A DNA stretch of 64,000 nt from Tetrapyrgos nigripes (GCA_013368315.1 JAACJM010000225.1:62001-126000); one strand, 5' to 3'; positions 34,719-47,406 are shown, counted from the stretch's first letter. Numbers and translations: made by a program. Notes: generated from the letters alone by a model not told the origin.

Positions 34719-35269
34719 TGGATTTCAAGGATAACAGAGGCCGGAGGAGTACTAGCTTGAGACTAGCCTTAAATATCGTCGTCTTGAATGATTCAGTTTG
34801 GGATTGGTTGACTAGACCACACTCATCGGTTTTCTTCTTGTTTGAGTGTAAATCTCACGAGCATACCGGTCTGGCATATCGACGGCAAAATTCTGGATGA
34901 GAAGAACCGAGGAGGGAGCAACGAAAAAGTAGAAAGTACAGAGTCAAACACTAAGTGAAGTAACGACACTGCGGACGGCGATGTATTTGCCAGCCATTTT
35001 TGCGCAGGCGTATGTGTGCGAAATAAAATAGAAAATGTTATGTACATGTGACGTATAACAGCGCGACGCGACGCGACACGACTGAAGCCAAAAAAGGCTT
35101 GATAGCTATATACTTGAAGGTCCACGTCGGAGAAATGTAGAAGACAGACCATGAGATGATGATACCGTTTATTATATAGTCCTTACAATGTTCAGATCCG
35201 TACATGTAGAAGATGAAAAAAAGATAATTTAAAGTACTAGTCAACCCCCGTTGACTACCGTCTATACTA
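34719..35269. other. Intergenic, no gene seen
   Basis: AKR upstream and 3' flank of the next minus-strand gene. A GCGACGCGACGCGACACG simple repeat lies at about 35063. Overlapping 60-110 codon frames are unsupported. Confidence 0.5.
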
Positions 35270-36398
35270 CTACTCTCCACAACTCCCCATCACTACGCCA
35301 TGGAGGCTACTGCTAGGACTTGAGGCCCTCGTCATCCCACCTCGCAGGCTACTACTGCGGCTTGACGGACACGATCCAAGGTCCTCCGAATCACCGACGA
35401 CAGAACTACTTTTTCTCCTGCCAGTGTAGGGTCTATGGTAAGGCGACTTCCTGTACGCCTTCAACCTCACGTCGGGACTCGGACTACCGAGTTTCGTTTT
35501 GTCTCTCCATGACACTATCCGGTCAACGTCCAAATAAGTACAACTTGACTCCTGGATAGATAGGCCTTCCGATCGTACAGGTGGCGTTACAGGACCCTCT
35601 GATACGGAGTCACCCGAGTATGATGCGGTCTCATCGTCCATGAAGAATGTAGAAGGCGGGCTTTTGAACCAGATCATAGGAAGCTTCGCCAGCACATCAC
35701 ATACAGGCTTTGCCCACGAAAAATACTTCTGAAGAATGAGAGACATTTCCATGATGTAGCAGAAGCTATTGTATACGAAGTGGAAGGGATGTGCGGAGCA
35801 GACGAAAGTGGGTAATCCCTCGTACGGATAGTTGAAACGTTGTATTTCTCCGTCCGGATGGCGAAGATACAAGGGGCCTTGGAAGAGGAGTGGTGCCAAA
35901 AAGTATTCGTATTCCTGAACAGGAAAAGACTGCAACCCAATGAGTTGTTGAGAATATGAAAAAGATGGCAAGGCTCACCTCTGTATACGGTACCCGATTG
36001 GTGGAATCGATGGACGGTTTGCTATTGATCATGGCTTGCATAGTATCCGGAGTTGGCACAAAATACAGCTCGTTGTCTTCCATTAAGAGTGGCAGGTCTG
36101 CTCTCACTAATACGCGTCAGGATCTTTCTCGTAGACAAAAATGCTGCAGACGCACCTCGTGCTTGGTTGTGAGCACTTACATAGTCTAATTCGCCCCTTT
36201 GCAGACCCCAGTTATACTCAAGACGGGCTTCCTGATACGATGATTAATGTAGAAGGAAAAGGCAAGAATGGTAGACAACTGTACCATTGAGATACTCAGA
36301 CCACATCTATCCGCCGCCAAAATTGATGTAAACACAGGTTCAGATTTGAATGATTCGCGATTGCTGGAGATGGAATCAAACGGATAGCGCGAAGTCAT
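35270..36398 (-). CDS. Uncharacterised basidiomycete protein
   Basis: Exons that can be seen: 36398-36285 (MTSRYPFDSISSNRES...), 36231-36181 (EARLEYNWGLQRGELDY), a piece ending about 35990 (RADLPLLMEDNELYFVPTP...RVPYTE) and a long one from about 35935 to 35270 (EYEYFLAPLLFQGPLYLRHPDG...). The pattern of a short aromatic exon, then R-DL---E-NE-YFVPT, then a GPLYLRHP block recalls a lineage-specific agaricomycete family that I can only call hypothetical; a link to HNH-type proteins is a guess. The C-terminal 100 residues are Ser/Arg-rich and probably disordered. The 36181/36107 junction is off by a phase, so one exon border is wrong or there is a frameshift. Confidence 0.5.
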
Positions 36399-37514
36399 GA
36401 GGGACGGTGGTGGTTGGATTTCGTTCACTGAAATATCACGTGATACGCGAGACCATTGTATTTACTATTTAGTACCCAGCAATCCCTGCGACTTTTAAAC
36501 TCCGACACTTTTGCATAGCCACCTAATTTTAGCGGAGCGCGTTGACATTCTAGCGGCGCATTTCATGCGCCAGTCCCCGACTCCGTTTGAAGCAGCTACA
36601 TATCTACTATCAGGATTGCCTTCAGCTACCCCTTCTCCTTGAGCTCGCTTTCAAGCCCAACTCGGAAGTCACCATGCTCATGGCGTAATATACGGCAAAC
36701 CTTTTTTTGTGATGAAGGATGCAATGGAGACGTCCCATTTGCCTACTCATTCTGGTACCCAGGTATGGTTGCAGAGGGATGAAGATGGGATGAAGATGAT
36801 TGTAGAAGATGGGAAAAACGATGGGAAAGGGAAAGAGATGGAGAAGGAGATGGCAGTTCAGGTTTATGTCTTTCAAGTCAGGTCGGGACTGTAGATTTAA
36901 GAAAGCGAGTAGCAGAGGAGGAACCTGGTCTCAAAGGTCCCAGCGGATCCCAGATAGCGATTCAAAAGTACTCTGCTATATATATATCGTATTGAAACCC
37001 AAAAGGCCTCACTTGCTAAGCGATTCGCGTTTGATTGGCGAGGAGTTGGACCCCGAAGACGTTCCCTCTGCATATGTATAGAGATCTAAAAGAATGTGAA
37101 ATATATTTCCTGTGATTAATAGGATGGATGGTGGACGCATGGGTAGTTTGCGCAAGAACTGTTTGAAGTACATGATAAATATGTACATGTTCAGGGCACA
37201 TGCAGACTTTTCACAGAGACTAATAACTCCCGACTGCATACGCATATGTATTAAGTTTTTGGATGTGAAAGGTAATCAAGCTGGCTCATGAGTGCTAAAT
37301 GAACCAATAAGGAGTTTTCTCCTGTTATGGTAATGAAGAAGTTAAATACCTTTCTTTATTAGTTTCTGTCCTGCATCTCCAGTGAAAAAACATGCAATGT
37401 GGTTGGAATATCCCTATTATGTATAGGTCATCGGCGTCTGCTTCTGAAGCCCGCATCATCTTTGAGAAAAAGGTCAAAAAAAAAAAAAAGACCACTAGTT
37501 TTAACTTTTGAGTA
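36399..37514. other. About 1.1 kb without a recognised gene
   Basis: One plus frame at 36709-36894 encodes a Lys/Glu/Met-rich peptide and looks like low complexity. A 14-nt A run (near 37475) lies just left of the dispersed repeat. This is the border from gene-rich to transposon-rich DNA. Confidence 0.45.
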
Positions 37515-39357
37515 AACCGCTAAACAATCACTGGTTTAGAATGGCACCATAATCGGAGAAATCAGATGAAAACCCTAGTAACCGACTATGTCTGAACTAG
37601 CAGTATAACAATCAATATCTTGCTTACAGACAAAATCGAAGGAATAGTCTTTAAAGACAGTAAGGATAGATAGGTAGGACAAACTATATATGTACGAGTT
37701 CCTAGAAAGCTCAGCTTTCATATGATACTAAAGGGATAGACTAGCAGTGAAGAAATAAGCCCATAGTTCATTACTGCCAGTACGCAATCTAGGGAATGTG
37801 TCATAATGAGGAAGCCCTAACAGGGGTAAAGATAGTTCCGAATGTAGCAGAAAGATCAGCAAGATATGTGCCTGATGACTGCAGCGTTCTCGTTGGTACA
37901 AGTGAGACTACAAGAACTATATGTAGGACTTCATAGAGAGCTCCTGAGGACTCATCTATGACAAGAACTATGTCATGAACTGGTGGTAATATGAGCACCA
38001 AGTCCATAGTAGCACTAGAAAGACATAAGGAGAAATAAGCGAAGACTACGCAAACCTATTTTGACTGATTGGCAGTAAAGGAATGTGAGTCATAAAGACG
38101 GAGCCCAGCATGGGTGGTGGAGCTATGTGAGTCAGAATGACTACAGCCGCCAGTTCCAGGAAGGTACTCTTAGGTCAAAGATGAAGCGAAGGGAACATAG
38201 AAAGCCCTATTAGTTTTAGATAATATTCTACATTTTCTAGATACCCTAATTAGAAGGTACCTACTTAATCTAGTTGTCACGAATTGTCTCAATCCTTTGC
38301 CCTCCATCATCGTCCACTTCTTCGAACTTGAACTTTCTTGATCATTCCACTATTGCTTTTCCTCGTTGATTCTTTTCTTGTTAACATATCAAACTTCTTT
38401 CACCTTTGTATCTCCTTAACAATCTTGATCCACATCTCTTTATTAATACTTTGTACCTTTCTCGTATCTTCGTATCTTTCTCGCATATCTTGACACTTCT
38501 TGTATCTTTCCCGTATCTTTCTCGCATCTTATTGTTCTATTACCATAAACTCTCTCGTCCATTACTTTTCTTCTCGCTATTCATTCCTAACATATATATA
38601 CTGGAACTCTTAGATACTGATTCTTTAGTTCGTTCTCTTGTCTCCACTCTGTACAGTTGTCTACACAGTGTCGAGTATAGACAACTTACTCTAGTCTCAT
38701 TCTTATCTTAATCATCTCAATCTACTCTTTTACTCGTCCATCTATTGGGTGACCTAGGTGGTTTTGTTAGGTGTTGAGCCGACTCTTGACACTAGTAGTA
38801 CTCAGGAGCATGGACTAGCAGTTAGACTGATATTTCTGTTTTCCAATGTACCTTTTAGCAGACATTAAAAAGAAATGTAGAACTGTACAGTAGTAGCTGC
38901 AAGTAGTATAAAAGGACTAGATATTTCTCGTAGTTACACAAGCCACGTACTGTAGAGTATAGGATCCTACTAGTGGTAGGAACTGCGAAACATGGACTAT
39001 GCTTCGACCAAATCTACCTCACTCGCATTGAGTATAAACATAGTGTGTGAATCAATAGTGTTGAATCAAATTTGTCAGTTTTTGTGTGTGTCCTCGGACT
39101 TGAGAAATTGGTTATAAGGCATCTGGGCCTATAAATTGTGAATTGAAACTGTTGGTCATATTTTGAGGACTTGTTATAGTCTTTGTGTGTTAAACTCGTG
39201 TGTTGAACTTGTGTGCATTTGTGCAAAACCCCAAAAGTCCTTATAGTATAAGTGAACTGTTGAGTATTCTGACTACTCGGAACACTTGCACTTAACAAAT
39301 TGTATAAAAGTCTTTGAGTTTGTGTTTGTTCTACGCTTACACAAAAGACTCCTATTA
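37515..39357 (+). repeat. Dispersed repeat R, left copy (carries a solo LTR)
   Basis: Nearly collinear with 56895-58256: starts CTAAACAATCACTGGTTTAG, contains AGTATAAAAGGACTAG (TATA-like) near 38908, ends ACAAAAGACTCCTATTA. The only large difference is the 517-bp solo LTR at 38275-38791. Immediately right, pol sequence of a minus-strand Gypsy element resumes (39358), so R appears to interrupt or border it. No coding capacity is recognised. It may be a long terminal repeat or a non-autonomous element of unknown type. Confidence 0.75.
38275..38791 (+). mobile_element. Solo Gypsy LTR with 5-bp target duplication
   Basis: Begins TGTCACGAATTG, ends CTCTTGACA (TGTCA...TGACA termini) and is flanked by CTAGT at 38270-38274 and 38792-38796. 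It shares ends and internal text (TCTCCACTCTGTACAG, CGAGTATAGACAACT, GGGTGACCTAGGTGG) with the LTRs at 44504 and 53444. The related copy R at 57675 is uninterrupted (CCAGTAGTACTC), giving the pre-insertion site. Confidence 0.92.
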
Positions 39358-41574
39358 CCAAAGCAACAAATATGCAATCACCTTCTTCAATAGGCACATC
39401 ATCAGGGAAGTCATCACAACCTAAAGTTCCAACACTATTCATCTTATCTTTGCCAGGATCCAGTTCAAAGACGTGAGGAGTTGGGCCTTCCCGACAATGT
39501 TCTAGAGCACGGTGTTGGTGACAAGTAGTGGAGAGGAGTAGTTGGCGTTCCTGTTGCACTTTGTCATGACATGTGGAGCATTGCCTTGGGCACTGGCTAA
39601 GTTTGACATCACCATTGTCCCAATCTACCTCTGGGTTATGGGCTCATAACCATCCATAACCAAGAATGATGTCTTGGCTACCAAGCTGATTAACTGCAAG
39701 TTGGATGTGTTCAGGGTGGTCTTTGAAGCATAGGACAGTATCCAAGATTTCGGTAATAGCTCCAGCCTCATTTGGGGTGCCATCAACATTGAAGATGGGA
39801 ATGGGCCATTGGAGTTTCTGAGTTGGGATGAAGTTCTCGGTGATAAACTCAGCATTGGAATAACCCATGCTAGTAGCTCCACTATCAATGAGCACACTGC
39901 CAGAGATCAGAGAGGCATTAGATGTGGACTCTAGCTGTCAGGCAGTGGCTTCTGTTGGAGGAGATTACCAGCTTGCAAGGCAAGCAACGTTCCCAATGTT
40001 TGAGGCAGCACCAAGGAACTGGATGATGAACAGAAGGAATGGAAGAGACAGTAGAGGGGGCAAGAGGAGACACGACTGAGGCAATTACTTCACATGTGGA
40101 CTCAGAGACAGAGATACAATCATTATCATTGGCAGAGTCTGTAGATAAACATGTGAAGTAATTATTTTTTGACCATGAGGGCATGTCCATCACTCCAGGT
40201 CCTTGGCAAAATCCTCCTGAGTGGACTCATTCATCAGAGCAGCTTGGAAGTCCTGGAAAGCTGTGTATGCTTCTGCAATCTCTTGCCAGTCATTGACAGA
40301 CATGTCCATGACACGAACATGTTCACGTTGGTGGTCTGGGCACACTGCAGAGATGTGACCAGTCTTGCCACATGTGTAACAAGTGCAACGGGCTAGAAAC
40401 CTCTGCCTCAAAGCATCAACTTCCATGGGAATGCCTTGGGGAAGAGGAGCTTGGGCAGGGCTGGCACATGAGAGGCAGGAATGGGAGCAGGAGCAGGGAC
40501 AGGGAACTGGATTGGGAAGAGAGAACAGCCCTGAGGTTGAGCATGAGAGGGGAAGGAAGGCTTGGGCAGACCAGGGGGCACACTTCTCTGAGCGCTACAG
40601 AAGATTGCATCTTCCTGTTTGTGCTTATCAAACCTCTTGGCCAGGAAATACCAAGCCATGACATCCCATTCCTGTGGACGAGCTTCTGCCTCTGCAACCT
40701 TCTTTTCTAAAGCAGGCTGCAGTCCACGTCAGAATTTGAGGACCACCATCTGACTGACATGGTTCGCATCCTCAAGTCAGGCCTTGATGGCAGGGTTAGT
40801 GGGGTTTGTGGAATAGAGGATGGGCTTGATGTTGAGGCCAGCCATGGTGATAAGAGCACGGAAGTTGTCGACATATTCATCAACAGAAGTGGTGCCTTGA
40901 AAGTAGGAGGCACCCTCTAAGGTGAGGCTAGCCTGAGTGCGTTCATCTTCTGGCATGAACTCCCTAATGAACTCTTTTTTGAACTCTTCCCAGGTATTGA
41001 AATGGGAGGAGCCATAGAAGGTGTTCATGGTCAATGAGGCTCTGGCAGTAGGTGGCAGCACGACCTGTCTGGAAGTAGGATAATGCCACATGATCTTGGC
41101 AATGTCGTCTTGGAAACGAACTGTGCTGGCATAAATGATTGCACTAGTCCACCAGACTCAGCCATTAGAACATTGACCATCAAAGATGCCAGGTGGGGAT
41201 GCCTTAGCATGTGAAGCTCCAGAGGAGTGATGAGAGGGAGGAGTAGAAGATGAGGCAGAGGATGGAGGTCAAGTGGGGTGTTGTGATGTTGGTTGAGAAG
41301 GTGGAGGGGGGTTTCAGCCTTGGAGGGCAGTGAGGATCTCAGCGAGTTGCTCACTCTGACTCTGAGAAGCCTGCTCTAAATGGGTCAGACGAGCGTCAAA
41401 GGTTTCAGACATCATAGGGGACCCAGGTAATGAGGCAGAAGGAACAGAGGGTGGAGAGAACTGAGGAGTAGAGGGGGAGTCTTGGGGAACTGTAGGAGGG
41501 GGAGCAAGAGCAGTGTGAGCGCTATCAGAGTCGCTCTCACTGGTATCTGGAGCTCGGAAAGAAATGGTTGCCAA
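39358..41574 (-). pseudogene. Gag-protease remnant of the second Gypsy family
   Basis: Gag N-terminus with a coiled-coil-like stretch (RLTHLEQASQSQSEQLAEIL, 41574-41314); retrotransposon gag core with NTWEEFKKEFIREFMP and EYVDNFRALI (41091-40780); zinc knuckle CYTCGKTGHISAVC (near 40380); protease active-site text LIDSGATSMGYSNAEF (near 39890) and DIILGYGW. Gag is cut by at least five in-frame stops, all TGA, and there is one or more frameshift between the gag core and the knuckle. Not functional. Confidence 0.85.
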
Positions 41575-41609
41575 AGACGACTAGTCCACTTGATGAGGAG
41601 TTTTTCTAC

Positions 41610-41992
41610 TGTAAGGGCAACTCCTGACACATGAGGTGATCACTCAACAACTGCAGGAGGAGATCCAAAGTATATATAAATCAGCACTAGATGATACAAG
41701 ACTAACATACTATGCACCTGCAGGAGGAGATCCAAAGAGAAAAACTCAAGGATACTCACCTGCAGGGATGGGGTATATATACTTGTATGAAGGCCTGGGA
41801 AAAGATCTGCAAAACTATACAGCAGCAACGAAGTAATAGAAAAATGGAATGATGGGAGATCAGAATGATGAACAATAATGATGGATGATGAAACAATGAA
41901 ACAAGGGTAAACAAGTCAATGGAGTCCAAATAAAACAAGAACAAACAAGTCCTAAAGGAGAAGAGAAAGGAAAAGGAAACTGTCCCCTTACA
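41610..41992 (-). repeat. 5' LTR of the second Gypsy family
   Basis: On the minus strand it starts TGTAAGGGGACAG and ends TTGCCCTTACA, an 8-bp inverted terminus (TGTAAGGG/CCCTTACA). It contains TTTGGATCTCCTCCTGCAG twice (41654 and 41721 on the plus strand), as does the solo LTR at 61733. It has TATATATA-type sequence near 41680 and 41775. Confidence 0.85.
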
Positions 41993-44486
41993 ATGCTGAT
42001 GATGATGCTACCCCAGTTTCGACCCATGAGTCCAATTTGCATCAATATCACCTTTTCTGTGTCAGGTTCACTTTTGTTGTGTTGTGTCTTAATTACAAGC
42101 TTTGTAAGGTACTGTCCTATGTTGTATAGTCTGTCACCAAACAAAAAATTTGAGTCTCAGTACCATAACCACATGACATCAACCATTTGCCATGCTATAC
42201 TCAAAATTCTCTTTGTGTGATGTAGCAGCATAATATCCAGTCATTCTTGTTGAAGATGCCCTGGAGTCTCTGAGTCACTGTCTCAAGAGAACAAAGCTGC
42301 CTGGCAAAGTGATTGGTTCGCAAAGATTGCCATAACTTGTAGAATGGGATTGAGGTGAAGAGTACGTTGGTAGAGTTGTCAACAAATGGCTCTGAGTTAC
42401 AGTACACCTTTACAATTTAATATGTTTCTATGTACTTGACTGACAACTTTTCTAGCAAAATTGCTCATTCCCCAGTCTTTTTCAAAGTTGACTTTCCAAT
42501 GCCCTTCATTATACTATGGTCCTACTTTGATTAAGAGACAGCCACACTGCTGGGATCTGGAGGCATTGGAATTGCACAATTTCTTGCATGTTTACCAGCT
42601 AAAATGGGGTATGTTTGGCTCGCTGTCTTCATAGCTGTGGCATCTAGCTTCTACATGTTACCATACCAAGGCATATCTTGTTCTTTTACCTGTCACTGAT
42701 GCTTGTTTAAAAGGTGAAAGCATCATCTTTCACTTGCAGTGCAGGTGGAGACAATGTAACTGCGATGAAGAGCTTGTGCTAGATTTACAAAGCCCTGTGT
42801 ATTGTTAAATGTAAATACAATAAAATGTTCATCAGTATCGGGTCTCATGTCCCATCAGCAGTGCACTGCGCTAAATTCTATTTGGCGGGTCACCACAGTC
42901 ATGCAGCCACACATGCTTTGTCAATTGTTAATTTCATTTCATTTCATTTGTCATGTACCCAGCCGGGCTTTCTGGCCTGGAGTTGACTTGGATGTTGGTC
43001 GATCAAAGACACGGATGTCCACGGCTCCTTGATCAACTTTTCGTCAAACGACGTTCTGTGGACAGTGCAGTGACTGGAGATGAGTCTATGCTTTGTTCTT
43101 GATAAGGCCAGTAAGGCGCAATTCTTCCAGTTCCCCAAATTCTGTGGTTCCAACATCATCCAGTGTGATTTACGAGCGAATATGGCCCTCTCATTCGACC
43201 CAGAACAAATTTCTTTCATAGCATACACAATGCATAACTACTTGAATATCTATGCCAAAACACATCGTACAACTACCAATTTTCAGTCAACTCTATCAAA
43301 CTCCTATTGATTCATGTCATACTTTCAGTGTGTATCTGTCCCTCTCTTTTTTACTGAAAACTCTTGCTAGATGACATTATTCAATCAAGAAAGTTTCTGA
43401 GCTTCTTGGAGCCACATTCTGTACTACCACTCCCAACAGAAAATTGCCTTGGGTGTCATGACATCTATATTTGGTACTATTTATTTCTTCTTATCTCTGC
43501 AGCCTCAGACCTGTACACCATATGACTCTTGTTCCACATGCTACGCACTGGACCTTTCATCTCTCTGATACAGCTTCTTTCACAGCTTTCTTTACAGCTT
43601 TGGTTACAGCTTCCTTTACACCTTTACTCTTACATATATAAACCCTGTCCTGACACCTGGTTCCCCATCTTGACCTCTTTGTCATTGGGACCAGGTGTGT
43701 ATTCTCTCCCTCACTAGTTCTCTTGCTTTACTGATAGACCTTGCAGTTCCAGTACTTACTGCTGTCTGTTAGGTACTTTATACATTCTTTGTTGTTGGGA
43801 CCAGTTCCAGTACTTACTGCTGTCTGTTAGCTCCTCGCTGTTGCAGTTATCGCTATCTAAGTGATTACCTCTTTGTGACATTGGGTAAGAAAGTTTTGGG
43901 AAAGGCTCTCAGCTCTTTTGAAGGGAAGTACCCAGTGAGGAGGTGGATTTTGGTCTCCCAAGACATATAATGAACGATATTCTTCGTTTATGGTCAGTTT
44001 CATGAGCACCAAAATATCTTTATAGGCAGCAGACAGCGTCCATTGCCAGACTCCAACTTCAAGGATGCATTTTAGTGTATCCATATTCTGCACTTTGAGG
44101 CCTTGAGCCAACTTGCTTCCAACCTCAATTCCAGTGCCTGATGCTTCAGGATTGCTTCAGAAGAGAGAACGATTTGTATTGATACAGATTTTTTGTCTGT
44201 TCCCTACATGATACTAAATATGTTGACATCTCCATCCCTGATTATGTTGAATAAAATTCTTAGTCTTGAAATCCAGACTGACGATATCTACATACCACAT
44301 TGACATGCAGTAGATATGTAGTCTGGTGTTAATTGTATAGGGCTGGCACCCATAGAAAGTTATCACATAATCACACAGGCTCTCACAGCCTCTTCTTCCA
44401 TTCCCAAACGCACATCCGTACTGTGGCCCTCACGTTTCCTTCTACAGTCCATCTGCAGTATCCCACAACATTGTAGAACATTGGAA
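41993..44486. other. Unassigned transposon-rich DNA
   Basis: No frame over 100 codons is convincing. A TATATAAA box and pyrimidine-rich run near 43620-43680, then two 29-bp direct repeats, suggest an old LTR. An ATTTCATTTCATTTCATTT simple repeat lies near 42930. No termini could be set. Confidence 0.4.
43744..43830 (+). repeat. 29-bp direct repeat, period 58
   Basis: The 29-bp word at 43744-43772 (CAGTTCCAGTACTTACTG... to GTTAG) recurs at 43802-43830. TTGGGACCAG also precedes one copy and recurs at 43685. Inside a possible LTR-like tract. Confidence 0.7.
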
Positions 44487-44503
44487 ATGTCAAATACTGA
44501 GCC

Positions 44504-44936
44504 TGTCATGAATCGCCTCCCGTCTTACTCATTTCTTCTCTATTATCCATTCATTCCCTGTTCTATTCATTTCTTAACTCCATGGATATTAACTATTCCC
44601 ATCATTCCCATCATCGTCTATAGTTACCATCTCATCTGATCTATGACTCACATTCTTATCTTCTCCGATTCCTATCTCCATGGACATTCTCACGTATTCA
44701 TTTCTCTACTATATATACCATAGATCTCATAGCTAGGTTCCTCAGTCTGTTCATTTCGTCTCCACTCTGCTCTTAATACAGCGCAGCGTCGAGTATAGTC
44801 AGCTACTCGATTTCTACTTGTTTCTATCATCTCTTGTCTCTGTTCTCACTCTAGTTCATCTCACTATAACTCATCAATTCATCTGGTTCCATTGTGTGAC
44901 TTGGGTGGCTATTGCTAAGTGACAACATTCTTGACA
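44504..44936 (+). repeat. 5' LTR, 433 bp
   Basis: TGTCATGAATCGCC ... CATTCTTGACA. It has a TATATATACCATAG box near 44710. It carries 19 bp (around 44582-44600) absent from the 3' LTR. Confidence 0.95.
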
Positions 44937-45723
44937 CTTGAACAGACTCTCTTACACCCACCTCACAAACAGACCTCGCACTAGAACCCCCCCAACATAT
45001 TGGACCTCCTCATTTCCTATCCTTCTCCTACAGTGCCCCCAAGCCCAGCGACACTACCCTGTGAGAGGAGCCTCACAGGTCAGCCAGCGTGAACAGCTTC
45101 AAGGAACTGTTGCACGAAGTCATCCCCCGTCAACGCAGTTTCGAGACATAAAACCAGACTCGTTGATTCGAGTAGGGTGGTCGACCGACTCTGTAATTGA
45201 AATCCTAAAACCCCAATTGTACATCCTGGCTCTCAACTTCGAACCATTTCTTAACAACCTACAGTCTCGACCCCCACTGAAATATCCTTACCCAATCAGA
45301 GAATCAGATCTGAACAGCTTCAAAAACTATTTGGAGTTGGTCAGTGCAAAGGTACAAAGACACGCCGTCGTGTTCGACGATTATTGGATTATATTGAACG
45401 AAAGAACGTGGGCCCAAGGTGAAGTGACCATCCTTGAATACCTACGAATAAAGATATCTCCTGAAAACACATCCCCACGTTACGTGACAGTTGCAGACAC
45501 CTGCTGCTTTGTCCAACTTGGAGACATCAATATCCCTTATTGGTTCAGACACATTGACTACGAAGCCAGTAACATCTTGGAATATTGCCAAGAAGAACAC
45601 GACAAATACCTCCAAACTCGAATCCCTAGAATAAATGACTACTACAGATCCTTGTCCATCTGGGAAGACGTATCCGCTAATCAGTGGGATCACCTATTTC
45701 CAGAATCCAAAAACGTGAACTAG
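44935..45723 (+). other. Leader ORF without ATG, upstream of gag
   Basis: An open frame of about 262 codons starts at the LTR edge and ends TAG 45721-45723. It contains no methionine codon. Composition is protein-like (YILALNFEPFLNNLQ, DYWIILNERTWAQGE, DINIPYWFRHIDYEASNILE), and the same frame family continues in pieces toward gag with shifts near 45725 and 45945. It could be an extended gag N-terminus reached by splicing, or a separate leader protein. No domain is recognised. Confidence 0.5.
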
Positions 45724-46218
45724 TGTATGTTCAGGAGCGGAATCCCTAGAGCAACTAGATCACGCAATCCCTCACAAACCCCCAGTCGCACCTCCTCTCC
45801 CTATCTCCCCATTGTCTGTATCGGTCGACCCCATGCACATCTCCCCCAAAGACAACAAGATTGCTACTTCTCACTTAACAACCAGTGGGAATGTTGCACA
45901 AACCATCCGTGCCCAAACTGAGTCTCTGTACACAACCGAGTACTTACACCAGAAGAACTAGAGTACAGTTTCGAACCCGTTCTAACCTTTGAACAATACG
46001 TGCTAGAACCTACCACAGAGACCCAAAATCCTACTGAAGCCGCATCACCCACTCGATCCCAAGAATCAAACCCTAGCAACAAAGCTATCCCTAAATCACA
46101 AACTCCCCTCACCAGATCTCCATCTGACAGCACTCCCAGTGCGATCCAAGAACCCATCTCTGTCCAGTCTCCATCACACCCAATCGACTTCCACACCCTT
46201 TATTCCTCCCTCGGAATG

Positions 46219-47406
46219 TCTGAAGACCCTGCCTCAGCTACAGCCGCCGCAGGAAGAACAGGTAGAATTCCTGCTGACACACCTCGTGACAACGCACCTT
46301 CTGATGATGAGGTCCACTCCCCTATCCTTCCCAATATGACCACCAAAGAAAGAGGGGTAAAACCGGAGAAGTTCACGGGAGATCGAAACCAGACAAAGGA
46401 TTGGATAGCCGAGTTCAATAACTATCTTCGGCTCAATGATCAAGTTTATCCCACAGAAAACGAGAAGATATCATTTTTCCTCACTCTATTCTCCAGAGAA
46501 GAAGCTGGGCGATGGGCTCACGACATGATGGTGAAAATCTACGAAGAAGAGGATGACTACAGTGATAGTGACAAGGAGTGGGCAAGTGAAGACAACGATT
46601 CCTCGTCACCAAAATCTACAACAAAGAAAAAGTCGTGGACCCTATGAGAAGTGAAGCGAGAGTTCCTACGAGACTTTAAACCAGCGGCCTGGGAAACTCA
46701 AGCGCAGACAAAGATAGAAACCATTAGGATGGATGGAGCCTTGGCAGACATAGATAAGTACAACTCCCAATTCAAACAATACGCTAAAGATACTGGTTAT
46801 AATGACAAGGCGTTAATGAAGTACTATCAAAAAGGACTTCCAAGAGGATTGGTAGACCGAATTTCCTACCTATCATCCCAACCCAAAAACCTCGTGGCAT
46901 TACAAAAAGCTGCAGTCAAACAACACATGATCTGGATAGAAAGACAGACAGAAAGAACCTTGTGGAGCAAACCACAAGGAGAAGAAGGGCAACTGAATAA
47001 AAGGTTGCAGGGTACAGGGAGTAGTCGAATGAGAAGCGTAGAAGTAAATGCCTTCCAAAACAATACCCCAGGTGCATCTTCAAACACTAAATACCCACCG
47101 AAGCTGACCACCGAGGAAAGAGACAAGATGAGAAGGGAAGGAAGATGTTTCAGTTGCCGTGAAAAAGGACACACTACGTTCAATTGCCCTACGTTCCCTA
47201 GGTCCCCTACAACAACCACCAACAATACAACCTGGAGACCTTCAATAAAAACAACTACAGCAATCACAGAGTCTTTGGAGCCCAAGGCGGACAATACGAT
47301 GAAGGACATCACGGAAATAACCTCCAGAATCGGAGCACTATTGGGAGAAGAGAAAGAGTGGGTGAGGGGTTATTTGAGAGATCTCGTAACAAAGTCAGAT
47401 TTTTAA
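46219..47406 (+). pseudogene. Gag of the full-length Gypsy element
   Basis: Candidate start ATG 46219 (MSEDPASATA). Retrotransposon gag core: PEKFTGDRNQTKDWIAEF, GRWAHDMM, then KREFLRDFKPAAWETQAQTKI and a zinc knuckle CFSCREKGHTTFNC at about 47146-47187. Assembles the particle and binds RNA. One TGA at 46645-46647 interrupts it (LREVKRE expected). The natural end is TAA 47404-47406 directly after a run of five T; pol is in the -1 frame and overlaps from 47358. Confidence 0.88.

Larger units (their letters stand above)
39358..41992 (-). mobile_element. Second Gypsy family: 5' LTR, gag and protease fragment
   Basis: Read on the minus strand: 5' LTR (41992-41610), gag, CCHC knuckle, aspartic protease, start of pol, then truncation at the dispersed repeat (39357). 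No reverse transcriptase, integrase or 3' LTR is present. Its LTR family recurs as a solo LTR at 61733-62261. Confidence 0.85.

Noticed and set aside
38406..38711. 101-codon plus frame
   Set aside because: Lies wholly inside the solo LTR; no counterpart in the other LTRs.
40383..40710. Plus-strand frames of 92-112 codons
   Set aside because: Antisense to the gag remnant; glycine/glutamine-rich only because gag there is proline-rich.
46866..47312. 148-codon minus frame within gag
   Set aside because: Leucine/valine-rich antisense shadow of the gag zinc-knuckle region.
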